From the NCBI GenBank assembly GCA_036365455.1, contig JAWQUS010000009.1:5052001-5116000 (forward strand): DNA of 64,000 bases, in the 5' to 3' direction. Below the pieces are notes generated by a model, which did not search any database, was not told the DNA's origin, and worked only from the letters and a program-made list of their open reading frames with translations. Position 1 is the first letter of the stretch. The number at the start of each line of letters is the position of its first letter. This DNA is from Macrosoma leucophasiata. Taxonomy: Eukaryota; Arthropoda; Insecta; Lepidoptera; Hedylidae. The position numbers were made by a program, and so were the translations under genes. Below are positions 32,570 through 59,001 of this stretch, piece after piece.

Positions 32570-32890
32570 CATAATATGGCTAACAAGAGTACATATCACA
32601 TTGATGGTAAGTGCATTCTGTAGCCTTGAAACATCTACATAAAATCTGCGATTTTAAGGCAAAAGAGCGTAGACCTCAGGAATGGCAACATACTTATTGT
32701 ACTCCATGGTGGCAACGCATGTCACTTCTAAACTCTAATCATGTCACTTATATCTCTGTAGCAGAAATTATAGGATTGAAAATTACCACTTGACCAAGAC
32801 ACTTTATTGCTGAAAATTACCATTTTTAGGAGATTAGGTAATGCAGTGGTGCCTATGACCGCGAGCTCAATCTCTCGAGATCTTCCACTC
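32570..32890 (-). mobile_element. SINE family B copy (strongly diverged)
   Basis: The T-run at the left and the order of blocks (GCTAACAAGAGTACATATCA, CAGGAATGGCAAC, AGATTAGGTAATGCAGTGGT) match the family at 57028 with many substitutions. Confidence 0.6.
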
Positions 32891-32924
32891 TGGGAGATAG
32901 GTCGATGTTTGACCTCAAAACAGA

Positions 32925-33250
32925 TTTTTTTATGTCTGAAGGTTGACAGACAAGCAGACGGGCCACCTGATGGAATGTGGTCACCGTCGCCTTTGAACAT
33001 TTGCAACACGAGGGGAGTTCCCAACGGCTGCCAGCCCTGGAGGACTCTTGACGCCATTTTTGAAGAACCCCATATTGCAGCACCTAGGGTACACCTCAGA
33101 GTTCGTTCCACAATTTACACATTCAGGGTAGGAACGAACGTGAAAACCGCACCTTTGAGCACTGCCAGGTGTCCAGACGGTGAAGGTAGAACTTCACTCT
33201 TCGGCGAGTAGTACGGTGTAGGAAAAGGGACGGTGGCACCATGTCGAACA
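32925..33250 (-). mobile_element. SINE family C copy
   Basis: A T-run followed by GACAGACAAGCAGACGGGCC, ACCTGATGGAATGTGGTCAC, GCAACACGAGGGGAGTTCCC and GAAGAACCCCATATTG. This is the complement of the copy at 37197-37385. Confidence 0.7.
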
Positions 33251-33596
33251 GTTCAGCAGAGCACTCACCATTGCAGAGACGGTACAACACGCACAGACTC
33301 CCAATGTCTCTGCGCAGGCTCAGATGTTCGAGCCTGTCAGTAAGTCCTGGATTAACAATACGAACGGCGCGATTTTTAGGGAGTCAAGTGGACCAAGCTG
33401 GCGTTTGCGGGCTCCAAACACAATGAGAGCGGTATCCAGATTGGGCCGCACTTGGGCCCCCGAAGTGAAATACTGTCTCGCTTTGTTAAGCACCCCTAGC
33501 TTTTTTAGTAGGAGAGAAAGTAATTTAGGAAATTTATAATCGTATATCCATCTACTAGACGCGGCGTTCCGTTAAACAGCAACACCAGCAACTATA

Positions 33597-34040
33597 AGGG
33601 TGCTTTTTCACCAGAAATGTGCTTTGCGGCTATGCTGCGAAGGTGTGTTTGCGCTGTGAAAATATGTGACCGTTTCCACTAATACTAAGCTATTTAGCCG
33701 TACGAGGAAGATGCGCAGCTCGAGCTATGCGATCACAGACACAGACCTGGATGTATCGATAGAAGGGGACCACAGAGTACTATAATACATACTGAAAAAG
33801 GGAACTGGCGAGGGCTAGCTACACAACTCGCGACGACCGCGGCCCAGAGCTCGCATCCATAGCACACATTCTTCCATTTAAAAACATTTGGCGGTGGTAA
33901 GTAAATAATGTGACGCTACAAACATATCTTAGTTTAACACGTTTCCACCAGTGCTAAGCTATGTGCACTAACGAATATGTTTGGTAGATATCAAACGCAT
34001 CCATACCAACGTAACACATCTCTGGTGGAAAAGCACCCTA
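33597..34040. mobile_element. MITE with AGGGTGCTTTTYCACCAG ends
   Basis: The left end is AGGGTGCTTTTTCACCAGAA. The right end, complemented, is AGGGTGCTTTTCCACCAGAG. The 25-bp-plus terminal inverted repeats enclose about 400 bp with no ORF. It lies about 630 bp upstream of the U2SURP start codon. Confidence 0.75.
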
Positions 34041-34668
34041 AGGGAACGGCCTCGCAGTACACTGAACTGACGCCACATCCTGCAGTGATGCAGTGCCCGC
34101 AGTATTATTCGGAACATAGTCATGGCATAGCCTGTGTCAGCTGCAGTGTTGTTAATCGGGCAAGAATTCCCCGATTCGCGGGGAAAGTAAGCAAGTGGGG
34201 ACTGGATGAAATCGAGGAATTCCGAGGGATGAGCAATATGACAATTCAAATTTACGTGGAATTAGGTTGAGTAACTAGCTAGCTAGCTTTACCTACATAT
34301 TTCTAGCGTAGATATACAGGGGTTAAGGATTTTTCGAGGTATCGGTGATTTAAAAAGCGGAGAATCTAAAGTTTTGCATTGGCATGCACTCATGTCAGCT
34401 GTCATATCAGTCAATCAATTGTCAATTGCTTGGCTTTGGATTTTGAGGTTACGAAGAGTTTTATGAAATTGCAGATGAATTATTAATTCTTTACCGATGT
34501 GTCGGTAGCTTTATTAATAAATAAATGGAATCGTGTTCCTATTAAAGAAAGTGCATACAGACAAACCGTGTAGATAACAAATTAAGACGATGTGAATTAA
34601 AGTCCGACACCGCTAAATGTTTTGTGATGTTTGTGCTTTTTAATTAATATCGTGGAATTTTTGTCGAG

Positions 34669-48516
<13,848 letters not shown>

Positions 48517-48697
48517 CCTGACTGATATATTTTATTAAAGGTGTAGCGTGAACTTTGATCGGTATATCAGAATTGATACCAGGTCAGGTTAACTTGTGTT
48601 AATGGGAAATTGATAAATTTAAGGTTTTGTGAACACCATCAAAATTCATACTATACTTACTGTTGTACAGACTATTCTGATGATATGAATGCACTCA

Positions 48698-48703
48698 AAT
48701 AAA
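48698..48703 (+). promoter_or_regulatory. Candidate polyadenylation signal for U2SURP
   Basis: An AATAAA 182 nt after the stop codon, followed by a T/GT-rich stretch (TTGTTTATTTTATTTTTCTG). A nearer ATTAAA is at 48534-48539. Confidence 0.55.
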
Positions 48704-49073
48704 TTGTGTAAATTTGAACTTGTTTATTTTATTTTTCTGTAATACCTACGGGTTCACACGTATTGACAATTAATATCTACTTAGTACTCATGTACGAGTC
48801 CCGGGTGTGTATTTGTTGAATTTCGGTACATTTTTTGGAGACTGCCGGTTCTTTACCCCGAGTTCGAAATATCTTTCTGTTTAATGTATAGATTATAAGA
48901 AGTGTACACTACCCAACACCACCAATCCATATAGCTGCTCAACGCCATTGCTCTATGAAAGTACGCATTCGTTGCTCAACTGCGAGATTTGTCAAATTGT
49001 ACTAATACAATTGTTGCACTGAATGACGTGGCAAATTAATAAGAGTATTCAAAAACAAGAATTACTTTTTACT

Positions 49074-49715
49074 GGTGGTAGAGCTCAAGTGACGGAGCTC
49101 GCGGGCGTAGGCACCACCGCATTACCTAATATATATGTATAATAATAATGGCAACCCATTATCCGTCCCACTGCTGGGCACAAGTCTCTCCTTTTTGGGG
49201 GGAGGCCTGGAGCTTACTCCACCACGCTGCTCCAATACACGTTAGTGCCCAAACCGCTGTCGGATGTTTCCAAACCGCCCATAAGGCCTCCGACAAGGTT
49301 TAACGACTGCTATCTATCGATAGCAACCGGGACCGACGGCTTAACGTGCCATCCGAAGCACGGAAACGGGCATTTTAATTTGCCGCTAGCGGTCACCCAT
49401 CACACATCCGACCGCGCCCGTAATGCTTAATCGAGTAGATCGCTTATGATCTACACCAGCCGCGGAGCCATGCGCGCTTCATATTACCTAATATACTTGC
49501 CGCTAAAGGGTAGTGTTCAGCACTATCGTGTTCCGGTCATGTGGTAATGTACGGCCCTGTAATTTCCGGCACAGGGCATAACACCTTAGGCCTCAGGAGT
49601 GGTCATCTGCGTTTTGACTTTGGTATTTTGTGTTAATGTCCATACTCTATAGGCTTGTCATCACTTAACATCAATGTGAACTGTATGCTTGTTTGCCACT
49701 TCCATTACATAAAAA
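49074..49715 (+). mobile_element. SINE family B copy split by a nested retroposon with 13-bp target duplication
   Basis: The family B sequence stops at ATTACCTAATATA (49121-49133) and resumes with the same 13 bases at 49483-49495. It then runs on to its A-rich tail near 49715. The insert, 49134-49482, is on the minus strand (next entry). Confidence 0.9.
49134..49482 (-). mobile_element. Nested short retroposon (about 349 bp)
   Basis: On the minus strand it begins with the GCGCGCATGGCTCCGCGGCT region and ends CCCAGCAGTGGGACGGATAA...GGTTGCCATTATTATTATAC, a short ATT-repeat tail. The flanking 13-bp duplication shows retroposition. A similar 3'-end motif (GTCCACTGCTGAACAAAGGC) occurs at 19077-19097. 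Confidence 0.8.
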
Positions 49716-52700
49716 AAAATACATGAAATTGTTATATGTCCGATCTCTAGATCAAGAACATAACTCTAAAACTTACCTATAAGAGTTGTTTGCTAGGTTT
49801 TCTTCTTTATTTCAACGGGCAAATATCTTCAATTAAAAACAGACATCCAATTGATAACCTCGTCCTCTTGAGTTTTCATCGTCGGTTGAAGATGTCTTTA
49901 AGGTTTAAAATAAAAAAAAATAAAAAAAGTTGTATATGTAGAAGATGTTTCTATCTTTTTCAATTTCCCTAATCTTGCTATGATTATTAACAATGATCCT
50001 CCCTATACAGTAGGTACTTGCCACCTTCATAACATAAAAAAATCATGAGTCATAAATAAAAAAAATACGGAATATGTTGTAAAATGATTTTATTTTGCGA
50101 TAAACAACTGTAGAAACATAAAATCTCATTCACTTAAGTCCGCACTCATAAAAAAATGTAGATAAGTCCATGAGATACACTCGAAAACAAATTGCCTAGT
50201 TGTTTTTAATATTAGTAAATTCAAGATAAAAAAACATGTACGATAATCTATAAATTTGTATACATAATTGTCGATTGTTTATACATACTCGTAATTATTA
50301 TAAAATGAAAACTATTGGTTTTTACGGACTTACGACACTCCAAAATATTAATCGTTAATTGTATAAAAAAACATTAAAATCAATACATATTAAATTCCAA
50401 AATACATTATAAAATGGATCCTAGGACATTTACACGTGTTTTTGGTTCAAAAATGTTAAAATAACAATTTAAAAATAATACGTTGATCTTCACACAATTA
50501 CAAAATATCACATGACTAGTTTTCACTATAGGATAATTTGACAGACCTCGTGATTGAAAACTGTTGCGAGGTCGACTGCTTCGCTAATTTCATAAAATAA
50601 GGACACCTTACACACGCAATAACATAAAATAATAAAACAATCTTAAAAGAATTGTAAATCTCTGTCCTATATCTATCGTTAATAAAGCTGTAAACGTTAC
50701 ATTTTCATAGCCTCCGTAATACTACTGCAGGGGATATAAACCAGTTTAAAAATCACAATGTTAGTAATTAACCTAAATCATATAATTTCAGTAAAATAAA
50801 AATACTTATGAAATACCGACATTATTCGTGCAAAATTAAAAACGTTAAAATAAAAGCCTCAGGTGGAGTGATGTACCTACAACTTGAAGGAAATGAGAAA
50901 CAACCGAAAAAACATCAGTAGCGTAGCTATCGTAGAGCCCGGTGGTGCAGTGCACCAGAACCGGACCTCGGGGGGCCCTTTGCCCATTAACCTAAACTTT
51001 GAAAAGAGCGGGTCAGCTAACTCGCCAGCTCCTGAAGCTAGGGAACCTCGACCCTGCTCACAAGATATTTTATTTAATGAATTTAGGTGAACATAATATC
51101 AACAATAAGAGAACTTTCAACACATTCGCCGAACTTCCTCGGGACAACATTTTTTCCCTTGCCCACTTAGTTACGCCACTGAAAAACATTATGGTAATTT
51201 GGACATAATTTGATTGTCACCTAAGTCATAACTTGTAGGGTTATCACGCACATTAAATTCTAGTATGGAGCGTCATTGGATATATTTGAAAGTTTCGCGC
51301 GGTATTGGTTGAATGAATAAAAATTACGTGGAAAGAACTTTATAATTTTTGTCTCTAGTTAGATAGAAACATGTCATCTTGATTCTCAAGAGAGGTTTGC
51401 ATGTTTATTTGAAGTAAAGGCTTATAGCTGTACCTTAATTTTCTTGTGGTTAAAATTATTTTTTTAATCTTTATGAAATAATGAGATGATAATAATTGTA
51501 TCGGTTATCCCAACGTTATATCAATACATTTTTTTTTCTCAACGCACAAAACTTACAAATATATTGACCCTGCTTCTTATCACTAAGTAATTGGATGCGT
51601 ATATACTGTTACAACTACCCGTAGCACAGGAATGTACAAAAATATAATAATTCAATTAATCACAGACTATATGAATAGTAATTGATAATAATTTTAGTGA
51701 GTGTTAATTCATTATAATAATAACCGTGTTTACTATAAATGGACTTATCTAAATGTTTTTCGACTTATCTATTGATACACCTCAAAGCGCTCGCGAAAGC
51801 AAAGTATATTATAGTAAATTATAATGTAGATACGAGTTAATAATGAACATTTAAATTGTTTGCATAAATGTTTGTTAAAAATTATATTTATTGACAAATT
51901 TCCAAAAAATGATTCAATAAACTACATTATTTTATCTAGAGATGATTGATTTCGTATATTTACGTCTAAATTCATATATTAATTTATTGTCCGGGAGGAA
52001 AAATACTTATTTAAAATGTATTCCTCAACAGTTCCATTGAAAATATTTTAATTAATTTTATAACATAATATGCTATGCTTTAATATCGCACACTTCGGAT
52101 ATTTCATCGCAGTATTTGTGCGTGAGATTTGGCAAAAGGCATTGGCATTTACGGTCTGCGCGCAAGCTAAGAGGAATCAGTGTGTAATTTGTTACTGAGA
52201 GCGCGTCGGTTCGTCTCTTCCGCGTTCAAACTCGGAGCTTGTACGCGAACTATAAAGTTGGCGTTGTACTTAGAAAAAAAGCAAATTATGTTTCATTGTT
52301 TCAGCAACTTTTTCTTGAAATTCTTTTAAAGTAAAAGGTAAGATTTAATTTATAGATTTTTTCACTGCCATATATTTTTTTAACGTTGTGTTAACATCAG
52401 TACATTCCTTCACAACATTCCTTTGCGTAGATTTAATTTTGTTTCTATTCTGATGTTTATAACACGAAATAGATACGGCAGTAGTTATTTACCCGCTTGT
52501 TTTTTATTGCAATTCATTTGCGAAATAATTTTGTCGCGTTTTAAGCGAATAAGAGTGAGATTTTGCCTGCTTTAATTTAAAAATAATATATTACTTATAT
52601 TTATTATGTATTACATTTATCATTCCTATTAAACAGAATTACTACGAAGTGATTGTATTGAAGATGTTGTAGCATCAAAAATAATTTTATTTACTTGTAT

Positions 52701-54757
52701 GCACTTTTCTATTTATGTCAAAATCACTTCGTAGCAATTATGTAGCGTAGACTTATTGAGTATATCTCTAACTACAGAGGTAAGCTAAGGCTGTTTCGTA
52801 ATACATTAGTCTGTTTAAAATTAAAGAGTATACCCACTTATATATTTAAACTCTTAACAATGTCATGTAAGGCATGCGTGTGACGCTATATTATTATTAT
52901 TATTATAGTGAAATACTAACAGTCCAAAGCACAGTTTGTGCTTAATTTTTAATCATACTATTAAACTCACAGGTATTCTACGAACCAGAACAATTATTGC
53001 TTATAAATGTAACCATCACCTGTAAAAAGGCCTTTTGAATTTAAGAAGATATTGTCGGATCAATATTATTTTGTGTATCTCGTAAAACGCACTTTATTCT
53101 TGTGTTTACTGTTTGTTTTAATTCTTCAGATACAAGGAAATACGTTTGTAATAAAATAAACGTATTTCCCTGTCCTTGTCCGTTAGTAGCATTCTTAATA
53201 TCACACCTACTTGATTTTATAATAGTTTATCTTAATGTATTAATAATAATCAATATCTTACCTAATTGTAATAGCCGAATGAGGAAATAATTCCTCATAT
53301 ACACTGATATAAATCAGTATGAAAAGCATTTGTTATTGTATTCGTCAAAATGAAATGGAAAGTATCTTATTCGTTTGCGCACAGATTGAATACATTTTAA
53401 TATAACAAAATTCGAACAAATGGTTAGAAAGTTCGAAGTTATAAATATGAAAAATTGACAATAAGTTCTTGGTTCACTTGTAGTAACTATTTGAATTATT
53501 GGAATATTGTGTTACTAAGTTTAAGGTCTTTTACACATTAGGAAAGGATTTAGAGACATACAAAATTTCCTAGGATGTGGACTATTAGATTTTAATGAAA
53601 TACAATATTATTATTTTAAATGGATCCTGCATTTCTTTTTCTGCTTTGATAGCGAAATACTGTGATGAGGTGTATCTAATGAGTGACCCACTAAATATTA
53701 TGATATGCTTAAAATACTGTCCAGTCTATCAAAATTGCACTGTTCACGGAATGTTGCCAGACTTATCAATGAAGTGCCTTTAAATTTAGTCTTTTGTTGC
53801 ATACTAAATAATTTCGTCTTTTCCAGTTTGAGCATATATAAATTCACACAGCTTGACCTAGAATATTTTCAAATTCAGATGTACATTTTGGTAAATATTG
53901 CACCGGGAAATATTTTGGGACTTCCCATTTTTAATTTTATAATATTTAATAAAGATCATTCATGTGAGTTCTTGAGATATTATTATAGTATTAAGAAATA
54001 AACGAAGTGCTTTCTAAAAATTAGGGGACATGTTAATCGTCAAATACATGCTTCGAGTTGTTCGTTAATCAGGAACTTTTGTTAAGGTCTCTAATATTAT
54101 CTTGTTCAAAGTAAGGATTATACATACATTTCTTATTTAACTAACACATTTCCTTCCTTCCTTTTCAAAAAGGTGAGACCCGGTTTTGAAATTCAATATA
54201 ACTTCTTCTGTCCACATTTGAAGCATAAGATCTAATTCCATAAACGTTTATTTAAATGTACGAACCTTTTTCGATCAACTACTTATTCATGCGTGCACCT
54301 GTCTTAGAGGATTCAAATCACTCATCGTTAGCTTACGGTTGATATCAGATTATAAATAAAACATCGTCGAAACTGAACGCTCGATGCAAATAACGGTAAG
54401 ATGTTTCGCCTAGAAATGATCGACGGGCTGTACTGTTAAGTCAATAATCTAAATAGGCACATGTTAGATCGTACAATACACAGTTGTGTTACAATGTTGT
54501 AGAATACACAAATATTCCAAGCAATATCAACCGTAGCATCGTACACGTCTCTGATTGTCCACGTCGGTGTCGTCAGCGTAAATTACAAGCGATGTCTTCG
54601 CGGCAGTCGGTCCTCAGGAAGGTCACCTCCAGGCGCGGCGCGTGCGGCGCGGCCGCGCGGGGGGCGGGGCGCGGGGCGAGTGGGGAGTGTGGGGGGTGTG
54701 GGGAGAACGAGAGTGGGGAGTGTAGGCCGAGTGGGAGGAGTGGGGAGAGGGCTGCTG
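49716..54757. other. AT-rich region between U2SURP and the distal KIF21-type terminal exon
   Basis: No convincing coding exon. Short perfect inverted repeats occur at about 53148-53183 (GGAAATACGTTT arms) and about 52645-52735 (ACTACGAAGTGATT arms). A GC-richer patch near 52190-52336 ends in AAAGGTAAGAT and could be a non-coding first exon, but nothing supports this beyond the donor-like end. If the distal terminal exon is used, its 3' UTR would lie here on the minus strand. A TTTATT at 50091-50096 would then be one possible poly-A signal. Confidence 0.4.
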
Positions 54758-54800
54758 TCACCTACCCGTGCGCACGCGCCAGCATCGCACACGACCGTCG
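54758..54800 (-). CDS. Candidate distal alternative terminal exon of the KIF21-type kinesin gene
   Basis: On the minus strand, TTTATTCTACAG is followed by 43 nt. Joined to the AG left by the upstream exon, these read SDGRVRCWRVRTGR and then TGA. The proximal terminal exon (59002-59044) is also 43 nt, enters in the same phase and reads SGGEVRAWRVVLEQ then TGA. Both supply the S-x-G-x-V-R-x-W-R-V end of a final WD40 blade. The two look like duplicated, mutually exclusive last exons. The GC-rich sequence to the left (54573-54757) remains open in one frame but is not recognised. Confidence 0.65.
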
Positions 54801-55536
54801 CTGTAGAATAAAAAATATGATTAACCACTTCATAGTTTCAGTTTCTGAATAAATGAGAACGTTTCTATAAAATGAGATTAAAGGGATTGAAAAGTGGTCA
54901 TTTATGAATTAGGTTTTAGGCGATTCTTTTATTGTCATTGTAGTGTCTAATGTAAACTTTACAAGCGGATAGGTACTGCACGAAGTGGTGTTAAGAATGA
55001 GAATGCTTGACTTATTGAATTGAACATAGAAAAGTCGAGTGCACAAATATCGATTCTGCGGATAACGACGCAAATCGAGATAAGATTGTTAATGAGTCGC
55101 ATAAAACTTTTGAGTATAAAAAAAATATATTAAATATTTAGGTGCAGCTATTTATTTAGCAGGCTTTATAGTAGTTGATATATCATTTAAAAAGTAGCGA
55201 CGCGACATTGCGATCACAACACTCAGATTATAAAAATTAAGTGCAACTTGTAGGAACTATTAGTATATTTAAAAACACTTTTAAATAAATAACGCCACGA
55301 CACATACTGCCAATTAGATATCATATCATAATATCTTTACCGTAAATCAAGCCAACGAGCTTTACAGAAACTAAGTCAAAAGTGAAATTATTTGGTCATT
55401 TCCTATTGAACTATGAACATTTTAAAATCAATATATCACAATATCTGATTGGCTTAATAGTATATTTCACTCCATGACAAATAAATACCATATTGAGTAA
55501 AATAAAATTAAGCATGTAAAACTTTTATTATCAAAT

Positions 55537-56490
55537 AGCGGTTGCCCGCGGCTTCGTCCGCCTGGTTGTCGTTTTATAAATAACTAAGCCTATGTTCTTT
55601 CTCAAAGTCAGCTCTATCTCTGTACCAAATGACAAAGCCAGAAATTATATAGAACTTTGACCCACTTGAAAACAGTTATTTACCAGCACGGCAAATACCT
55701 CTTTTTGCTGAGATTTAATCACTGACTACTTACACACACATTTAATCACTTTTAAACTTGTAGTTTGTGTGTAAACTTAAGACATGTCATGCATGGCACG
55801 GCCGCAGTAATACACATTTGATAAAGTACACACAGTAAGGCAAAAGACATGGTCCATACAGACTGGAAGTATAAAATCATTCTGATTTCTGCAAAACTTT
55901 ACGTTGAGTATAAATAAAGTATTTTATATTTAAAGAACAGTTCTTTGATATAAGTACTTAGGTTTGTTGTTGCTATTTTATTTAAGTACAATCGTTTTTC
56001 GGGTAGATCGAAAATCTATGACAGTAGTAATGTTGACGGATACCTACATTGTCAACGTTTCAATAGTAAAAACAGCGTTTGTAATTATTTAAAAATAATT
56101 TTTATATTAATTACATATACGAAAATAATATGTTTGGATTAAAACTAACTTTGAGGGATTAAAACTTGAGTTAGAACGTTTTAAAGTACTTGATTGTTAT
56201 TTTGAGTAACGCAATTGATTGCGATTCTAATTAGGAACAACCATATTCAAGACTTTTTTAACGTAATTATTAACCTCAAGTTATACAGAAAAAAGATTTA
56301 TTAACTAAGAATTCTATTTTCGTAACATAGTTTTTCCTTAATTTACATTTCGTGTAAATGGTGGGTCACAATCTGTCATTGTCATTTCATTAAAATCGGT
56401 TCAATCGTTTGGACGTGAAAAGGTAACAGGCAGACAGACAGACATACAGAGTTACTTTCGCATTTATAATATAAGAAGGGATAGTAGGGA
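55537..56490 (-). mobile_element. Helitron-like element split by a TIR-bounded insertion
   Basis: The right part (56386-56490) and left part (55537-55629) together rebuild the element seen whole at 29689-29875. Its CTGTACCAAAT sequence is broken there and resumes at ATTTCATTAAAATCGG. The insert (about 55630-56385) begins GACAAAGCCAG and ends CTGTCATTGTC (9 of 11 inverted matches), with a further shared TGACCCAC inside each end. This indicates a non-autonomous DNA transposon of about 755 bp. Confidence 0.75.
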
Positions 56491-57027
56491 TTTCATAAAT
56501 AAGATATTTTAGGTCGTGGTACATCTACCACGGTGCTGTTCTAGTATATTTTATGCAAATTGAATGGCAAATTATTTCCAGTAATGGTCACACTTGTCAA
56601 CACCCCCTACCCTCCCCCCTCATTGCGAACTTATTTTATGAACGGTCCCTACAAGAACGATCATTGGAATGGAATACACCATTATTGTGGATCAATTGCT
56701 TTCGATTTGAAAGGGGTCTTATAACGAGCAACACGTAGGGTTGAGCGAGATCTGATAGAAACTAATGGATACTAACACTACAAGGTTAAACTTTTCTAAA
56801 TATATAAAGTAGAAATGATTAGTACTACATTGAAAGCTAGTTAAGGTTATAAAATTAAATTCACGAAAGGCGAGTTTTACTGATTTAAGTGTCGTTATGA
56901 ATCCATAATGTAATAGCGGAATACAAGCTTGTAATCTTTGCTTATTTATATATATCACCAGTTCTTTTCTTTACAATTTAGTTGCTCTCACAGCCGTAAG
57001 TAACAATTGATAAATAATACAAAAGAC

Positions 57028-57316
57028 TCCTTTTTTTTATGTAATGGAAGTGGTAAACAAGCATGCAGTTCACATTGATGTTAAGTGATGACTGCAGCCT
57101 ATAGACACCCACACAAAGACCAAGGTCAAAATGCAGATGCGTTACCACTCCTGAGGCCTAAGGTCTTATGCCTCTGTGCCGGAAATTACAGGGCCGTACA
57201 TTACCACCTGACCGGAACACGATAGTGTTGAACACTACCATTTAGCGGCAAGTATATTAGGTAATGCGGTGGTACCTAAGCCCGCGAGCTCCGTCACTGG
57301 AGCTCTACCACCAGTT
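57028..57316 (-). mobile_element. SINE family B, well-preserved copy
   Basis: Minus-strand sense. It starts ACTGGTGGTAGAGCTCCAGT at 57316, has an internal GAGCTC/CACTG palindrome in the head, and ends CCACTTCCATTACAT plus A-run at about 57028. No obvious tRNA boxes; the origin of the head is unknown. Confidence 0.8.
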
Positions 57317-57449
57317 CCTCTCTCTGCTCCTTTAAATTATATCCCGTTACATATGTATACAGCACGCTTAAAATATAAATGTGTTCGTAAAGTTATTGAC
57401 AATTAGCTGTGACGAATGCGGTTTTATGGTACGGAACAAATACGCGAGG

Positions 57450-57646
57450 ATGAAAATGTGGCAGTAGTTCGCTTTCATCAGGCCAACTTTGAACTAACTT
57501 TCTTTATCGGCTGTGTGGTCGTTGCGAGCTTAGAGACTGGTGTAAAGTTTCCGCAGCTAACTTCACTCAGTGAAATTTAAATTTTGCGCGTACCACACAA
57601 ATTAACTGTTTTAATAGGGATTAAAACAGTTAATTTGTGTGGTACG
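57450..57646. repeat. Family D fragment followed by a perfect 27-bp hairpin
   Basis: 57450-57560 matches the complement of 13480-13570 (GTAGTTCGCTTTCATCAGGC). Immediately after, 57589-57615 and 57620-57646 are exact inverted copies (27 bp) around the 4-nt loop AGGG. Confidence 0.85.
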
Positions 57647-59001
57647 TGATCAATAACCCTCAAGATCTAGGATAAATACATATGTGTTATTATTCATTTC
57701 TTAACTCACTTGATAATTGAGACAATCTAAACGTTACTTGGTAAAAATTATTTGGAAACAGTAATTGTTATCTTGCGTATTTCCCCCCCAATGTATCTTT
57801 CAGAAACAATAGAAATCACAAACACACATTTTTGCAATTTTAATATATTTACTTCGAGTACCTGTTATTCATAAAATCGCTTTTCGGATCGCCAAATCGA
57901 GTTAATGTGATTGGTGACTCAGGATCAATAAAAAAAGTACACTATATACAATGCGATGTCATGACGTGCATTGTTTGTGAATCGGAGAGCAGAGGTCCAC
58001 CGAAAGGAATACAAAATTAGACATGTGTAACTCAGGTCAGAGTCGGTTCAAATGTTCAAATAGTCAGATGACGGAAATAGAATAATCACAGATCGCAAAG
58101 TTCTTTGTAATTTCAGTCTTTGACAGTGTCTGTGGTGGTCTGTGGATCTGAGACTATGTTAGTTGAATTAATTGTATATCGTTAATAAAATTAACAACAT
58201 AAATAGCAGCTATTATCTCCATACATTTGTTTTCTACATAGTAAAGGTTGAATAAAAAAAAATAGCTTAACAATAACCCACGACAAAACAGTGTGTTCAG
58301 AATCAAGTTCATGAAAATGAGAGCATGAGAGCCGGTACGCGGTCCCTGCTCAAATACTTGAACTGGTATCTGACCTGCGGCTCAATCGGTTGAGTTACTC
58401 ATGCGTATACAGAATACAGGTAGGGGTTAGTGACATCTACCGACGCGGGTAAGTGTTAATATGAACGTGAAGCGGCGGCGGCGCGTGCGCAAGCTCTTGT
58501 GTACAACACGTGATAACTAACCACTGTTACTTACGGTTCGGACGTGGCCAATTCGTGTTCGTTTTCGAATGTGTACTGTGGAATTGTGGCGTATGATGCT
58601 TTTATTTGACAAAGCAGCTATTTATAAGCAAAGCTTTGTTTTAAATGTTTGAATGTGATATGTTATAAGTAGATGGGAGTTTTTGTTGCCAATAAAGCTG
58701 CAAATTTGTTGTCAACGAGTGCCCTAATCTACTGAAGGCAAAGAATATAGTTATAGAAGTCAGAACGCCTATTTTTTACATACAAATAGTTTTTTGCTGT
58801 CAATGAAGCTGTAAATTAGTTCCAAATATATAGTTCTAAAAAAGCCAGACCAAGTAAATAGAAATGGATAATTTTAAAATGGGTTTCGAGTTCGAGTTAA
58901 GCTGAGTACGAAAAGGGCAAGATTGAAATGCGTGTGTTATGAGATGCGAGTTTGTAGGTGTGTCCCATGTAGAGATGTGTTAGTGTGCACCTGTGGGCGG
59001 C

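Noticed and set aside
33968..34270. Overlapping 93- and 97-codon ORFs upstream of U2SURP
   Set aside because: They sit partly inside a MITE end and show no recognisable domain or splice context.
49245..49430. 61-codon plus-strand ORF
   Set aside because: Entirely within the nested retroposon 49134-49482, antisense to it.
50884..51208. Short ORFs at 50884-51090 and 50999-51208
   Set aside because: No motif, no splice context and low GC. Likely chance ORFs.
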